Made by a program: the position numbers and the translations under genes
Shown: piece after piece, positions 1 through 9,144 of the stretch
How the letters are laid out: each line of letters opens with the position of its first letter
How positions within the stretch are numbered: the stretch's first letter is position 1
Assembly (NCBI RefSeq): GCF_945859705.1
Contig: NC_079135.1
Location: 122,083,551-122,147,550, forward strand
Origin: Episyrphus balteatus
Taxonomy: Eukaryota; Arthropoda; Insecta; Diptera; Syrphidae
Direction of reading: 5' to 3'
DNA: 64,000 bases
Notes under the pieces: generated by a model
The model's database searches: none
Seen by the model: the letters and a program-made list of their open reading frames with translations, nothing else
What the model was told of the DNA's origin: nothing

Positions 1-591
1 TCGCGTTGTGTCGCATTGTGTCGCATTGTGTCGCGTTGTGTCGCGTTGTGTCGCATTGTGTCGCGTTGTGTCGCATTGTGTCGCATTGTGTCGCATTGTG
101 TCGCATTGTGTCGTATTGTGTCGTATTGTGTCGCGTTGTGTCGCATTGTGTCGCGTTGTGTCGGAACATTTGTTTATAAGAACGGTTTTCTGTATTAACT
201 TCAATACTTTCAAACAGATTCCACAACGATTTTCACCTCTTTGGAGTATCCAACGTCAAAGACATTTCAAATGGATGTATCCCTTGAAGATAGAAACAAG
301 ACCATGATTTACAAAAACTGTTATAATTATAACAGTTTGTGTATACTTAAAACACTTCCCTTACATTCGCAGGGACATTGTACAATCTGCAGATCGGCTT
401 GGTGCCATCGAATTGTGTCGCGTTGTGTCGCATTGTTTCGCATTGTGTCGCGTTGTGTCGCGTTGTGTCGCGTTGTGTCGCGTTGTGTCGCGTTGTGTCG
501 CGTTGTGTCGCGTTGTGTCACATTGTGTCGCATTGTGTCGCATTGTGTCGCATTGTGTAGCATTGTGTCGCGTTGTGTCGCATTGTGTCGC

Positions 592-735
592 ATTGAGCTT
601 TCCATTGGAACGAAATTGAAATTTTGACATGTTTTTTGGTGTTTGAAATAGATTTTAAGTGTAGTAACAGTTTTTAGATCGATTTGAACACTTAGAAATA
701 ATTTTATATTATCCCTGCGTCGTGTCGGGTTGTTT
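592..735. repeat. Satellite spacer, copy 1 of higher-order repeat
   Basis: A unique block starting TTGAGCTTTCCATTGGAACG and ending near CCCTGCGTCGTGTCGGGTTG. It is repeated almost exactly at 1101-1244, so block plus decamers were amplified together as a unit of about 509 bp. Confidence 0.9.
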
Positions 736-1100
736 CGCGTTGTGTCGCGTTGTGTCGCATTGTGTCGCATTGTGTCGCATTGTGTTGCATTGTGTCGCAT
801 TGTGTCGCATTGTGTTGCATTGTGTCGCATTGTGTCGCATTGTGTGGCGTTGTGTTGCATTGTGTCACGTTGTGTCGCATTGTGTCGCGTTGTGTCGCAT
901 TGTGTCGCATTGTGTCGCGTTGTGTCGCATTGTGTCGCATTGTGTCGCGTTGTGGCGCATTGTGTCGCATTGTGTTGCATTGTGTCGCATTGTGTCGCAT
1001 TGTGTGGCGTTGTGTCGCATTGTGTCGCATTATGTCGCGTTGTGTCGCGTTGTGTCGCATTGTGTCGCATTGTGTCGCGTTATGTTGCATTGTGTCGCAT

Positions 1101-1244
1101 TGAGCTTTCCATTGGAACGAAATTGAAATTTTGACATGTTTTTTGGTGTTTGAAATAGATTTTAAGTGTAGTAACAGTTTTTAGATCGATTTGAACACTT
1201 AGAAATAATTTTATATTATCCCTGCGTCGTGTCGGGTTGTTTCG
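1101..1244. repeat. Satellite spacer, copy 2 of higher-order repeat
   Basis: The second copy of the 144-bp unique block, in direct orientation relative to 592-735. Both copies are flanked by decamer arrays with the same TTGAGC junction. Confidence 0.9.
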
Positions 1245-2226
1245 CGTTGTGTCGCGTTGTGTCGCATTGTGTCGCATTGTGTCTCATTGTGTCGCATTGT
1301 GTCGCATTGTGTTGCATTGTGTCGCATTGTGTCGCATTGTGTTGCATTGTGTCGCGTTGTGTCGCATTGTGTCGCATTGTGTCGCGTTGTGTCGCATTGT
1401 GTCACATTGTGTCGCGTTGTGTCGCATTGTGTCGCATTGTGTTGCGTTTTGTAGCATGGTGTCGCATTGTGTCGCATTGTGTTGCATTGTGTTGCATTGT
1501 GTCGCATTGTGTCGCATTGTGTTGCATTGTGTCACATTGTGTCGCGTTGTGTCGCATTGTGTCGCATTGTGTTGCGTTTTGTAGCATGGTGTCGCATTGT
1601 GTCGCATTGTGTCGCGTTGTGTCGCATGGTGTCGCATTGTGTCGCATTGTGTTGCATTGTGTCGCATTGTGTTGCATTGTGTCGCATTGTGTCGCATTGT
1701 GTTGCATTGTGTCGCATTGTGTCGCATTGTGTGGCGTTGTGTCGCATTGTGTCACGTTGTGTCGCATTGTGTCGCGTTGTGTCGCATTGTGTCGCGTTGT
1801 GTCGCATTGTGTCGCGTTGTGGCGCATTGTGTCGCATTGTGTCGCGTTGTGTCGCATTGTGTCGCATTATGTCGCGTTGTGTCGCGTTGTGTCGCATTGT
1901 GTCGCATTCTGTCGCGTTGTGTCGCATTGTGTCGCATTGTGTCTCATTGTGTCGCATTGTGTCGCATTGTGCTGCATTGTGTCGCATTGTGTCGCGTTGT
2001 GTCGCGTTGTGTCGCATTGTGTCGCATTGTGTCGCATTGTGTCGCATTGTGTCGCGTTGTGTCGCGTTGTGTCGCATTGTGTCGCGTTGTGTCGCATTGT
2101 GTCGCGTTGTGTCGCATTGTGTCGCGTTGTGTCGCATTGTGTCGCGTTGTGTCGCGTTGTGTTGCATTGTGTCGCATTGTGTCGCGTTGTGTCGCGTTGT
2201 GTCGCATTGTGTCGCGTTGTGTCGCA

Positions 2227-3489
2227 AAATGAAGAAATCATATTATTATATCGATTAACGTTATATTAAGCAGGACTTAAACTTTTCTAGTACCCTTCTT
2301 TCAAATTTGAGAAAATCCATCTTCCTATATTTCCTTCCGAAAAATGCTTTTTTTACTAAGTTTCCTGTACTACATGCCTTTGTCGATTACGGCGAATGAC
2401 AATGAGGTAATTTTAAAATCTGATTATTCTCCTTTAATACAACTTTTTAATTCGAAAAGGAAAAAGGTTCACTTAAGCCACGCATCCACGAACATAGCTT
2501 ACCTTACGCACAAGACAGAATCTCCTTACTTCCATTAAAACAAACAAATTCCAATAAAAATAAAACAAAATATTTTTTTAACAAAGTGAATACACATTTT
2601 TTTATTGTTAAATGAAATAGGCAATATATAATAATAATTTATTATTTCTTGTTTCTTTTTTTTTTTGTTTTAGCAAGAATAAGATTAGAATAATATAATA
2701 AATTTGTAATACAAACAATTAAATTTGACTGAATCTACGAGCAATTAGTAGTTTATAAGTTTTAGTATATTTTTTAATTGATTAGAATATTTATAATGTA
2801 TTTCTATAAAATATTAATATCTAAATTTGCCATTTATTGCAAAATTAGTACAAATAATATATTTTTCATTCCTTAAAAATCGTATTATTATTATTTTTAT
2901 AATTTTTTTTATTATATTTTATAATGAATATGATTGCAATTTTTTTTAATTTTAAAAAAATTTGCGAAAAAACAACAAGATCATTTTGATTAAATTCGAA
3001 ACAAAGGACACGTTTTTTTTTTATTATTTTTTTTTTATAGTAATTTTTCTTAATTTTAACGATAAATAGAAACTTTTTTCGTGTTGAGTTCTTTTTTTTT
3101 AATAAAAATAATATTAACAAACAATGATTTACTTCACGCGAGTATAAAATAAACAAAAAAATAATAAAATAAAAAAAAAATCTTATTTAATAATTAAAAA
3201 TTTTTAAATAATTAATTTTCATAATTTTTTGTTTTAAAATGTAAAATCATGGTAAAACACATAAATAAATTATGAGAGAGAATGAAAGTTCAAATAATTA
3301 TAGTAACGAGCATCAAAGAGTCAGACATCAGGACACACATAAAGATGAATACAAAACAAATAATATAAATTTAAATAAAATAAATATTCGATACAACAGT
3401 GAGCACCTTAAATTATATATATATTTTTTTTTAACAACCTAAATTGCATATTTTTCTTTTTTTTACAAAAAACAAAAAATATGCAATAA
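2227..3489. other. AT-rich intergenic DNA, no gene seen
   Basis: Dominated by A and T homopolymers. A 64-codon plus ORF (2344-2538) and a 96-codon minus ORF (2866-3156) are low-complexity or without recognisable features. It lies downstream of the smoothelin-like gene and may hold its 3' UTR end. Confidence 0.6.
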
Positions 3490-3495
3490 TTTATT
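3490..3495 (-). terminator. Candidate polyadenylation signal for the CH isoform
   Basis: AATAAA on the minus strand about 165 nt after the stop at 3659, in the context CTTAATAAATTATTG. It is followed by T-rich sequence, a plausible 3' end, but further AATAAA hexamers lie downstream. Confidence 0.35.
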
Positions 3496-3658
3496 AAGAG
3501 ATTTTAAAATAGTGTAATTTTAGAAAATGCATTTAATAACCCTGAAGTTTTTGGTTCTTTATATTTTCTGCTAATTAAGGCAGAAAAATAAATATATATT
3601 GTTTTTTTTTTAAATAAATAATTTTAAACGAAAAAGTATTTGAAAAAAAAAATTATTA

Positions 3659-3782
3659 TTATTGGCAATTGCGGAACCGACGGTAAATACTTTGAACATA
3701 AGTAAAAACGCATTTCCAGTCGGGTCTTTTCATCACTACCATATCTTCGACATCGAGTAGCGGCGCAATCCCGGCTTTTTCA
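3659..3782 (-). CDS. SMTN-like: Smoothelin-like exon P, end of CH domain and stop
   Basis: The last coding exon: acceptor ATTTATAG, then 1 + 123 nt to TAA at 3661-3659. It encodes EKAGIAPLLDVEDMVVMKRP and DWKCVFTYVQSIYRRFRNCQ. LLD.EDM....PDW.CV.TY.Q..Y is the classic CH-domain end. The domain is complete over exons N-P, and the protein stops only about six residues after it. Confidence 0.95.
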
Positions 3783-3848
3783 CTATAAATTAAAAAAAAA
3801 TTATAATTAATACAAAATTGATTTTAGTTTTGGAAAAAAAAAACTTAC

Positions 3849-4000
3849 TCAGCCACTCGGAAAGCGAGTTCAAAATTGTATCTTCGCTGTTTTGGATTTA
3901 ATGTAGAATAATCGAAGGCATCTGGTAAGAAATGATGTATCAGGGCGCAAAATGCTAAACCATCTGTCCAACTCGCACTAAAGTTTGTTATTTGAACATT
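3849..4000 (-). CDS. SMTN-like: Smoothelin-like exon O, core of CH domain
   Basis: A 152-nt exon, acceptor TTTCACATAG and donor GGCTGA|GTAAGT. It encodes NVQITNFSASWTDGLAFCAL, IHHFLPDAFDYSTLNPKQRR and YNFELAFRVA. SW.DG.AFCAL.H.F.P.AFDY is the CH signature. In this family the CH domain contacts actin-associated partners such as tropomyosin or calmodulin rather than binding F-actin strongly alone; this is family knowledge. Confidence 0.95.
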
Positions 4001-5221
4001 CTATGTGAAAATAAAAATACAAATTATGAGAATTTATCAAAAAAACTAACCAAACATATGTACCTAAAATCATAAGAAAATTGAGATCAATGAAAATTGC
4101 AAGAAATCAAACAGTACTAAAAATTGACATTTCTTTTGAATGTTTCTGAAAAATGACATGTGGGACAGGCCTTATAATTAAAAAATATAATAAATTTTCT
4201 TAGTTAAAAAGGCTCTAAATAAACATTAAACAGAATTCAATTTAGGTCGATCAACACTTTTTTAACAAGCTCATCCACACTCTGTGGATTTTTTAACAAG
4301 CTTAACAAATTGGCTCATCCATACTCTCAGTAAAGTGTGGAAGTGTCATTATTGATGTTAAATTACTGTAAAATATCAGTTTTGAATTCAACTGACATTT
4401 AACTGTCAAAACTTGAAATTCATTTCACACCGCAACATTCTTTGATCTTTTCCGATTCCAATCGGGTTGCGTTCGGGTCAACAAAAATTGAACATTGATA
4501 CATTATGTTCACACTTACTCCACTTTGTTGACCAATGTGAACGGCTGTCAAAAGTTGTTTTTCAAATAAAGAAAAGCCTCTGACAGATGTTTAATTGATC
4601 TCAACTTTTTACAGCTATACAGCTGTCAGAATTTTTTCTTTATTGCAAGTTAGTCTTTGACAGCCAATCAATTTTTCTTATCTTGAAATGTCATATGTTA
4701 ATTGAAAGCCCTATTAACCATGAAATTCATCAGCTGTCAAATACGATAAAGACTTTCGAAGTATCATTAATTTATTATTTTATTATCATTGAACATATTC
4801 AACGACATTATGTCATCATTTGAAACGTCATTTCTTTTTTGATTTCTTGCAAACTTAATCTACAAAAGCCGCACCTCTTTATAGCCAACAAAAGAAAAAG
4901 CGTAATATTGTTAAATAAAGCAAAAGAAGAGAGAAAAAGATCATCGTAAGCATTTTTATAGATGAAAGCGAAAGCTAAAAGTATAATACTTATTCTGTGA
5001 AAATAAATAGCCACCATTTTGTACAAATTGTACTTTAAGAGACGTTTATTGCACTATTAACCAAAAAGTTAATAAAAACAAAAAATAAAATATATTTAAA
5101 CCAGCGAAAAATTAAAAATTTTAAATTCTAAAAAAAAAAAAAAAGAGCCAACAAAATATAAGTTATGAAAATAAAAAAAAAAGAAAAACTATTAGCTGCT
5201 GTCACAACTTTGCCTTGGTAC
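4001..5221 (-). other. Intron between CH exons N and O
   Basis: No exon seen. It contains a degenerate copy of the foldback element found at 5899-6215 (about 4240-4560). The rest is AT-rich with frequent CTGTCAAA words. Confidence 0.7.
4240..4560. mobile_element. Degenerate relative of the 5899-6215 foldback element
   Basis: It shares ordered blocks with 5899-6215: TTTTGAATTCAACTG, CAACATTCTTTGATCTT and TTGCGTTCGGG. The ends (GATCAACAC... and ...CACTTTGTTGACCAATGTG) are decayed inverted repeats. It is probably an older insertion of the same family. Confidence 0.6.
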
Positions 5222-5363
5222 CTCGTATTCCTGCGTTTTACTTTGGCACCACTGTAAAAGTTGCTCCTTAAAAGTGGCGGCACGTGCATTTAATGCCGGA
5301 TCAGTAAATTTGAAAATTGGCGTTGTACTAGAACCCCCTGGGGTTGTTGGTGTAAGCGGAGAT
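5222..5363 (-). CDS. SMTN-like: Smoothelin-like exon N, start of CH domain
   Basis: A 142-nt exon, acceptor CGTTCAG and donor ACGAG|GTACCA. It encodes SPLTPTTPGGSSTTPIFKF, then ALNARAATFKEQLLQWCQSK and TQEYE. KEQLLQWCQSKT is the first helix of a type-2 CH domain of the smoothelin kind. The donor GTACCA is unusually weak. Reading through it would add nine residues (VPRQSCDSS) and stop at 5194-5192, giving a product with only the first CH helix. Confidence 0.9.
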
Positions 5364-5634
5364 CTGAACGAATTTTGATATAAATATTTGTTTTTTTAGA
5401 TTTAAAAACACACAAAAAAAATAGTTAAATCAAATCAGCTACTTTTTGATAAATTTGAATAAGAATTGAAAAAGAAACTAAAAAATCGTTACATTAGAAA
5501 AAAAGTAATAAGTTGTACTATTGTTTGCTGGGTTTTCATGTAATTTTTTTGTTTAGTCAAATCAGCGAAAAAATGTTGTAACTGTTTGAAATGTGTTTTT
5601 TTCCTAATTTAAATCAAAAAAGATTACTATAATA

Positions 5635-5793
5635 GGGTTATTGAAGCAAAGGTGTAAACTCTGGGTAAACCTGGTAAAATGGTAAAAGTAGTAAACAAAC
5701 TGTTAAATCCATACAAAATTTTGACACATTTACCACTTTACCAAATTTAGGTAAAAGGTTTACCCAGATTTTACACAATTTCATGAATACCCC
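5635..5793. mobile_element. Foldback MITE, 159 bp, TA-flanked
   Basis: Inverted arms contain GTGTAAACTCTGGGTAAACC at the left and a matching GGTTTACCCAGATTTTACAC at the right. The termini are GGGTTATTG / GAATACCCC with TA on both sides. There is no ORF. It is non-autonomous, probably mobilised by a Tc1/mariner-type transposase because of the TA target. Confidence 0.65.
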
Positions 5794-5898
5794 TAAACTC
5801 TAATATAAATTGAAAAGATATACTTTAAAAAAATAAAAAGATCTGACATGTCAAAAAATGACAACTTATGTCAAACAATTTGGTCTTAAAATCACTAA

Positions 5899-6215
5899 AG
5901 CTGCGTCCACATTATGTTGATCAAGACTGTATTTTTACTTATTGACCACCATGCTACTCGTCCACACCCTCAGTTGAGTGTGAACGTGTTATTGTTGATG
6001 TTGAATGTCAGTGAAATGTTATTTTTGAATTCAACTGCCATTTCACTGTCATCATGCTGGAACATTTGCAACATTCTTTGATCTTACCGCCTTCAATCGG
6101 TCTGCGTTCGGGGCAACAAATGTAGAGCAGCGCTATTGAGCAACACGTCCACATTTATTCCACTTTGTTGATCAAGTGTGTTGATCATCACAATCAACAT
6201 AATGTGGACGCAGCT
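5899..6215. mobile_element. Foldback MITE, 317 bp, TAA-flanked
   Basis: The ends are perfect inverted repeats of at least 20 bp: AGCTGCGTCCACATTATGTT at the left and its complement at the right. Direct TAA flanks both sides, which fits PIF/Harbinger-type (TWA) targets. There is no ORF. A decayed relative sits at 4240-4560, so this is a family. Confidence 0.8.
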
Positions 6216-6517
6216 TAATATCTCTCTTACTTTCTCTCTCAAACTTCAAACTATGTACTTTGATTGAGAATAAAAAACGAAAATGTTTATCAGAGTATAG
6301 GTTGTCACATTTGAATTTGACTGATTCAAAAATTTCCATATTTGAACACCTTGAAGCGCTTCACTTGTTGATAGATAAATAGGCCTGTTCCACTCTATTT
6401 GCATTTAAAAACGATTGAATCAAATTTCGAGGAGTGAAGAAATGAAACAGGGAAATTCTTGTGTTGAGGAAAAATGACTAACCGCGATTCATCTCATAAT
6501 CTCATTTGTCCTTAATA

Positions 6518-6662
6518 GTCTGTTTACACTAGAGCCCAAATGAGATAATTTCGCAAATTATCTCATTTCGAATGTCAAATCCTATACAAAAAAAAATTAA
6601 TTTGAAATTTGAATTGACCTAATTTACGAAATTATCTCATTTGGGTTGTAGTGAAAACAGGC
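6518..6662. mobile_element. Foldback MITE, 145 bp, TA-flanked
   Basis: Inverted arms contain CCCAAATGAGATAATTTCG and its complement, with ends GTCTGTTTACACTAG / CTACAACCC...GCCTGTTTTC when read on opposite strands. TA flanks both sides. Almost the whole element is a hairpin. Confidence 0.7.
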
Positions 6663-7621
6663 TATAACTCTCTTTTTGATGTAGATCAATATTGGTCATT
6701 AAAGGAATTACGCATCACCCCACGTTGGGCGCCATCTACAGCGGTAGCAAACGGCAATATAATACTTCAAACGTCAAACTCAGTACATTTATGGGTCTGA
6801 AATTTGCTTACCTCTGTGAAATAAAGTAAGTTGAAACTGTGCAAATAATTTTTCTAATATTGTTTGATCAACTAAATATTTCTCTTGAAAAAGTCGAACA
6901 CTATTGTATTTATAACAAAATTAATCAAAATCCCGTATATTATTAAGCTGCAGGATAAAGCAAATGTTGTCTCTTTTGACTTTGACAGTTTCGAAAATGT
7001 CCTTCTTCCTTTTCTATTGGGGATTGGTAAAATTGAAATGTGTCAAAAATGCCGTCAAAAATTTCAACACAGGTAACAACAAAATCGATCCGTAAAACAA
7101 CGATGAGATGCCACTGGGTTTCTTACTTTTTGACGTTTAAATCTAATGTTCTCTGTTAATAAGGCCTAATGGAACACACCTAATATTCATTTTGGCAGCT
7201 TTATTTAATTTTTAGCGGTGTTCATATTGAAGTCACACATGTTGTTGTCTGAGTTGGAGAACCATCCAAACAATTTGATTCGCGATAAAAATAAATTTTG
7301 TGTGTAATTCAAATATTCTGATTAAAGACATTTACATACGAAAATCACATGCGTTTTCTTTATCTAAATCTTAATGTATTTGGTATATACTCTACATTCT
7401 AAACATAAAAATGATGTTTGATGTTTCCTTGCCACCTCCTTCCCAAAAAAATATAATGTTATGTTTACATATTTATTTATTTTTTAATGAAAATGTTAAC
7501 TGTAATAGGTTTCTATAGTTTTATTTATTTATTTAATGAATAATATAGAAGGCATGTGTATAGTGAAATATGTATGTTTTTTTAAAATTTTTGTTTTAGT
7601 TAACATTATAACGAAACTTAC

Positions 7622-7715
7622 TTCGGAGATTGCAGGGAGTTCTGTTTGTCAAGTTGTTGAAACTTGGCAAATGGTGAGACTGGTTTTGGTGCTCCAGTTA
7701 TTGTTCTTGTTGTAA
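7622..7715 (-). CDS. SMTN-like: Smoothelin-like exon M, linker before CH domain
   Basis: A 94-nt exon, acceptor TTTTGACAG and donor CCGAA|GTAAGT, phase 1 in and phase 2 out. It encodes VTTRTITGAPKPVSPFAKFQ and QLDKQNSLQSP. The SPFAKFQQLD segment looks conserved and sits just before the CH domain, as expected for smoothelins. Confidence 0.87.
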
Positions 7716-7776
7716 CTGTCAAAAAAAAAATACCGTAATAAATCTCAAATTAAAATATAACAAAATTTATATCAAC

Positions 7777-7851
7777 CTTTTGTTGTTGTTGTAACAACTC
7801 CGCCATCTTCTTTTTTAGTTTCGGTTTTTTCCGTTGTTGTAGTCGATTGTC
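7777..7851 (-). CDS. SMTN-like: Smoothelin-like exon L, linker before CH domain
   Basis: A 75-nt exon, acceptor TTTATTAG and donor AAAG|GTTGAT, phase 1 to 1. It encodes QSTTTTEKTETKKEDGGVV and TTTTK, the same Thr/Lys-rich style as the rest of the protein. It is the first exon of the CH-containing ending and competes with exon K for the donor at 16363. Confidence 0.8.
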
Positions 7852-9144
7852 CTAATAAATTGGAAGAAAAACACATATGTCAGAAATGTCAGATTAAAAA
7901 ACAGGCTTTTCATTGGTTAGTTTCAATCTCAAAACTTTTTTTTTTATAAGCTTGAAATAGTTGACTCCAAACACTCGAAAAAGGAGCAAAATATTTCCAA
8001 AAAACACACTCTAGGTTTTCGAAAACTTCAAAAATCAAAAATATCTGAAAAAATTCTGGGTTTGCACATGCAGGTAAACTCTATTATAAATGTCAAATAT
8101 ATGGGCGTTATTTTTATAGGCATAGGCAGTTTTTTTTGGTTCAAATTGTTTTAAATATAAAAATGAAGTGGGACAACATGGTTTACATTCACGTTTATGC
8201 TAAGTGTGTGCCAAAAAATTTTGTACATGCTAAGCCTTTTTTTTTTTGATTGGGTGAATGAGAATGGGTGACATATAAAAGCCGTGTTCAACATAAGCTA
8301 GATCCCTATCTATATACACTTTTGAATAGCCAGCTGTCAATGTCAAAAAAATGTTGACAAGAATTTGACAGCTATTCAATTCAAAGTCACAAAAAAAAAA
8401 AAACTTTCGTTGAACTCGACCAAGAAAAAAAAATAACATGAAATGACAGCGTTGTTATATGTACATGAAATTCAAAGCAAAAACAAACAATTTTTTTGTA
8501 TATAAAACATAAAACAACAAAACAACAAAACACACACAACTAGTTTTTTGTTTTCAACTCACAAAAGTGAAGACATGTATAAATAGTTTTTTTTATTTAT
8601 TTAAATATTGCTGAATAGTCCGGCTTTGCAAGGAGATTTTAAACATTATTTTTTGAAATAATTTGACAGTTTTTTTTTTATTTAAGACGAAAAGATGCAG
8701 TATGTGTGTGTGTGAAAGAGTACCATCCATTCGCTTGCTCTTTCTCTAACTCTTTTTTTGTGTTCCACACAACCAAGCAAAATTATATAAACATAAACCA
8801 TATTGAATCCCTCTTCAGCATGACAAAATGCAGTGCTACTTATTATTAGAAGTGATTTTTTTAATTATTTTAACAACTGTCAACTGTCATTCAATTAATC
8901 ACCGTTAAGCTCAGGCAACTAATGCATCATATATAATAACTTAAATAAAAATTCTAGGGCAATAGTGGATGCGGTTGATTGTTTCACAATCAAACAGCGA
9001 GAAAAAAGTAGTAGATTTAGTTCTGTTTGTTTTTTAAATAATTTTTGGAATGGACGTATATTTTGTTTATTCTACAACAAATTTATAAGCGACAATAGCG
9101 CTATCTATTTGTATGAAATTTGTCGCCATTTTTTTTTTTTTTAT
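7852..9144 (-). other. 3' flank of exon K and intron before exon L
   Basis: No exon seen. It holds the 3' UTR of the exon K isoform (below 9144) and AT-rich intron. A short local hairpin around 8325-8375 contains CAGCTGTCAA and TTGACAGCT. Confidence 0.6.
9066..9071 (-). terminator. Candidate polyadenylation signal for the exon K isoform
   Basis: AATAAA on the minus strand about 75 nt after the exon K stop. Another AATAAA overlaps the stop itself (9145-9140) but is too close to be useful. In this AT-rich DNA the hexamer is common. Confidence 0.35.

Larger units (their letters stand above)
1..2226. repeat. Decamer satellite array (TGTGTCGCRT)n with two higher-order units
   Basis: Head-to-tail 10-bp units, mostly TGTCGCATTG and TGTCGCGTTG, with scattered single-base variants (TGTTGCATTG, TGTGGCGTTG, TGTCTCATTG). 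Three unique spacers interrupt it: about 166-411, 592-735 and 1101-1244. The second and third are near-identical copies about 509 bp apart. The array runs off the left edge. The unit has no stop codon in most frames, so it creates long false ORFs on both strands. It is much richer in GC and CpG than its surroundings. It ends abruptly at about 2226 in AT-rich DNA. Confidence 0.95.
5364..7621 (-). other. Intron between exons M and N
   Basis: Holds three small foldback elements (5635-5793, 5899-6215, 6518-6662). No exon was recognised in the rest. A 63-codon plus ORF at 6885-7076 has no supporting features. Confidence 0.7.

Noticed and set aside
1..2226. CRISPR-like array
   Set aside because: The units are 10 bp and contiguous, with no unique spacers of regular size, in a eukaryotic genome.
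8..2269. Many ORFs of 60-346 codons on both strands (Cys/Val/Ala/Leu-Cys-Arg or Asn-Ala-Thr-Gln repeats)
   Set aside because: They are products of the stop-free 10-bp satellite unit. All three phases on a strand give the same repeated peptide, and the ORFs end where the array ends.
2866..3156. 96-codon minus ORF
   Set aside because: Lys/Ile/Asn-rich low-complexity translation of A/T runs.
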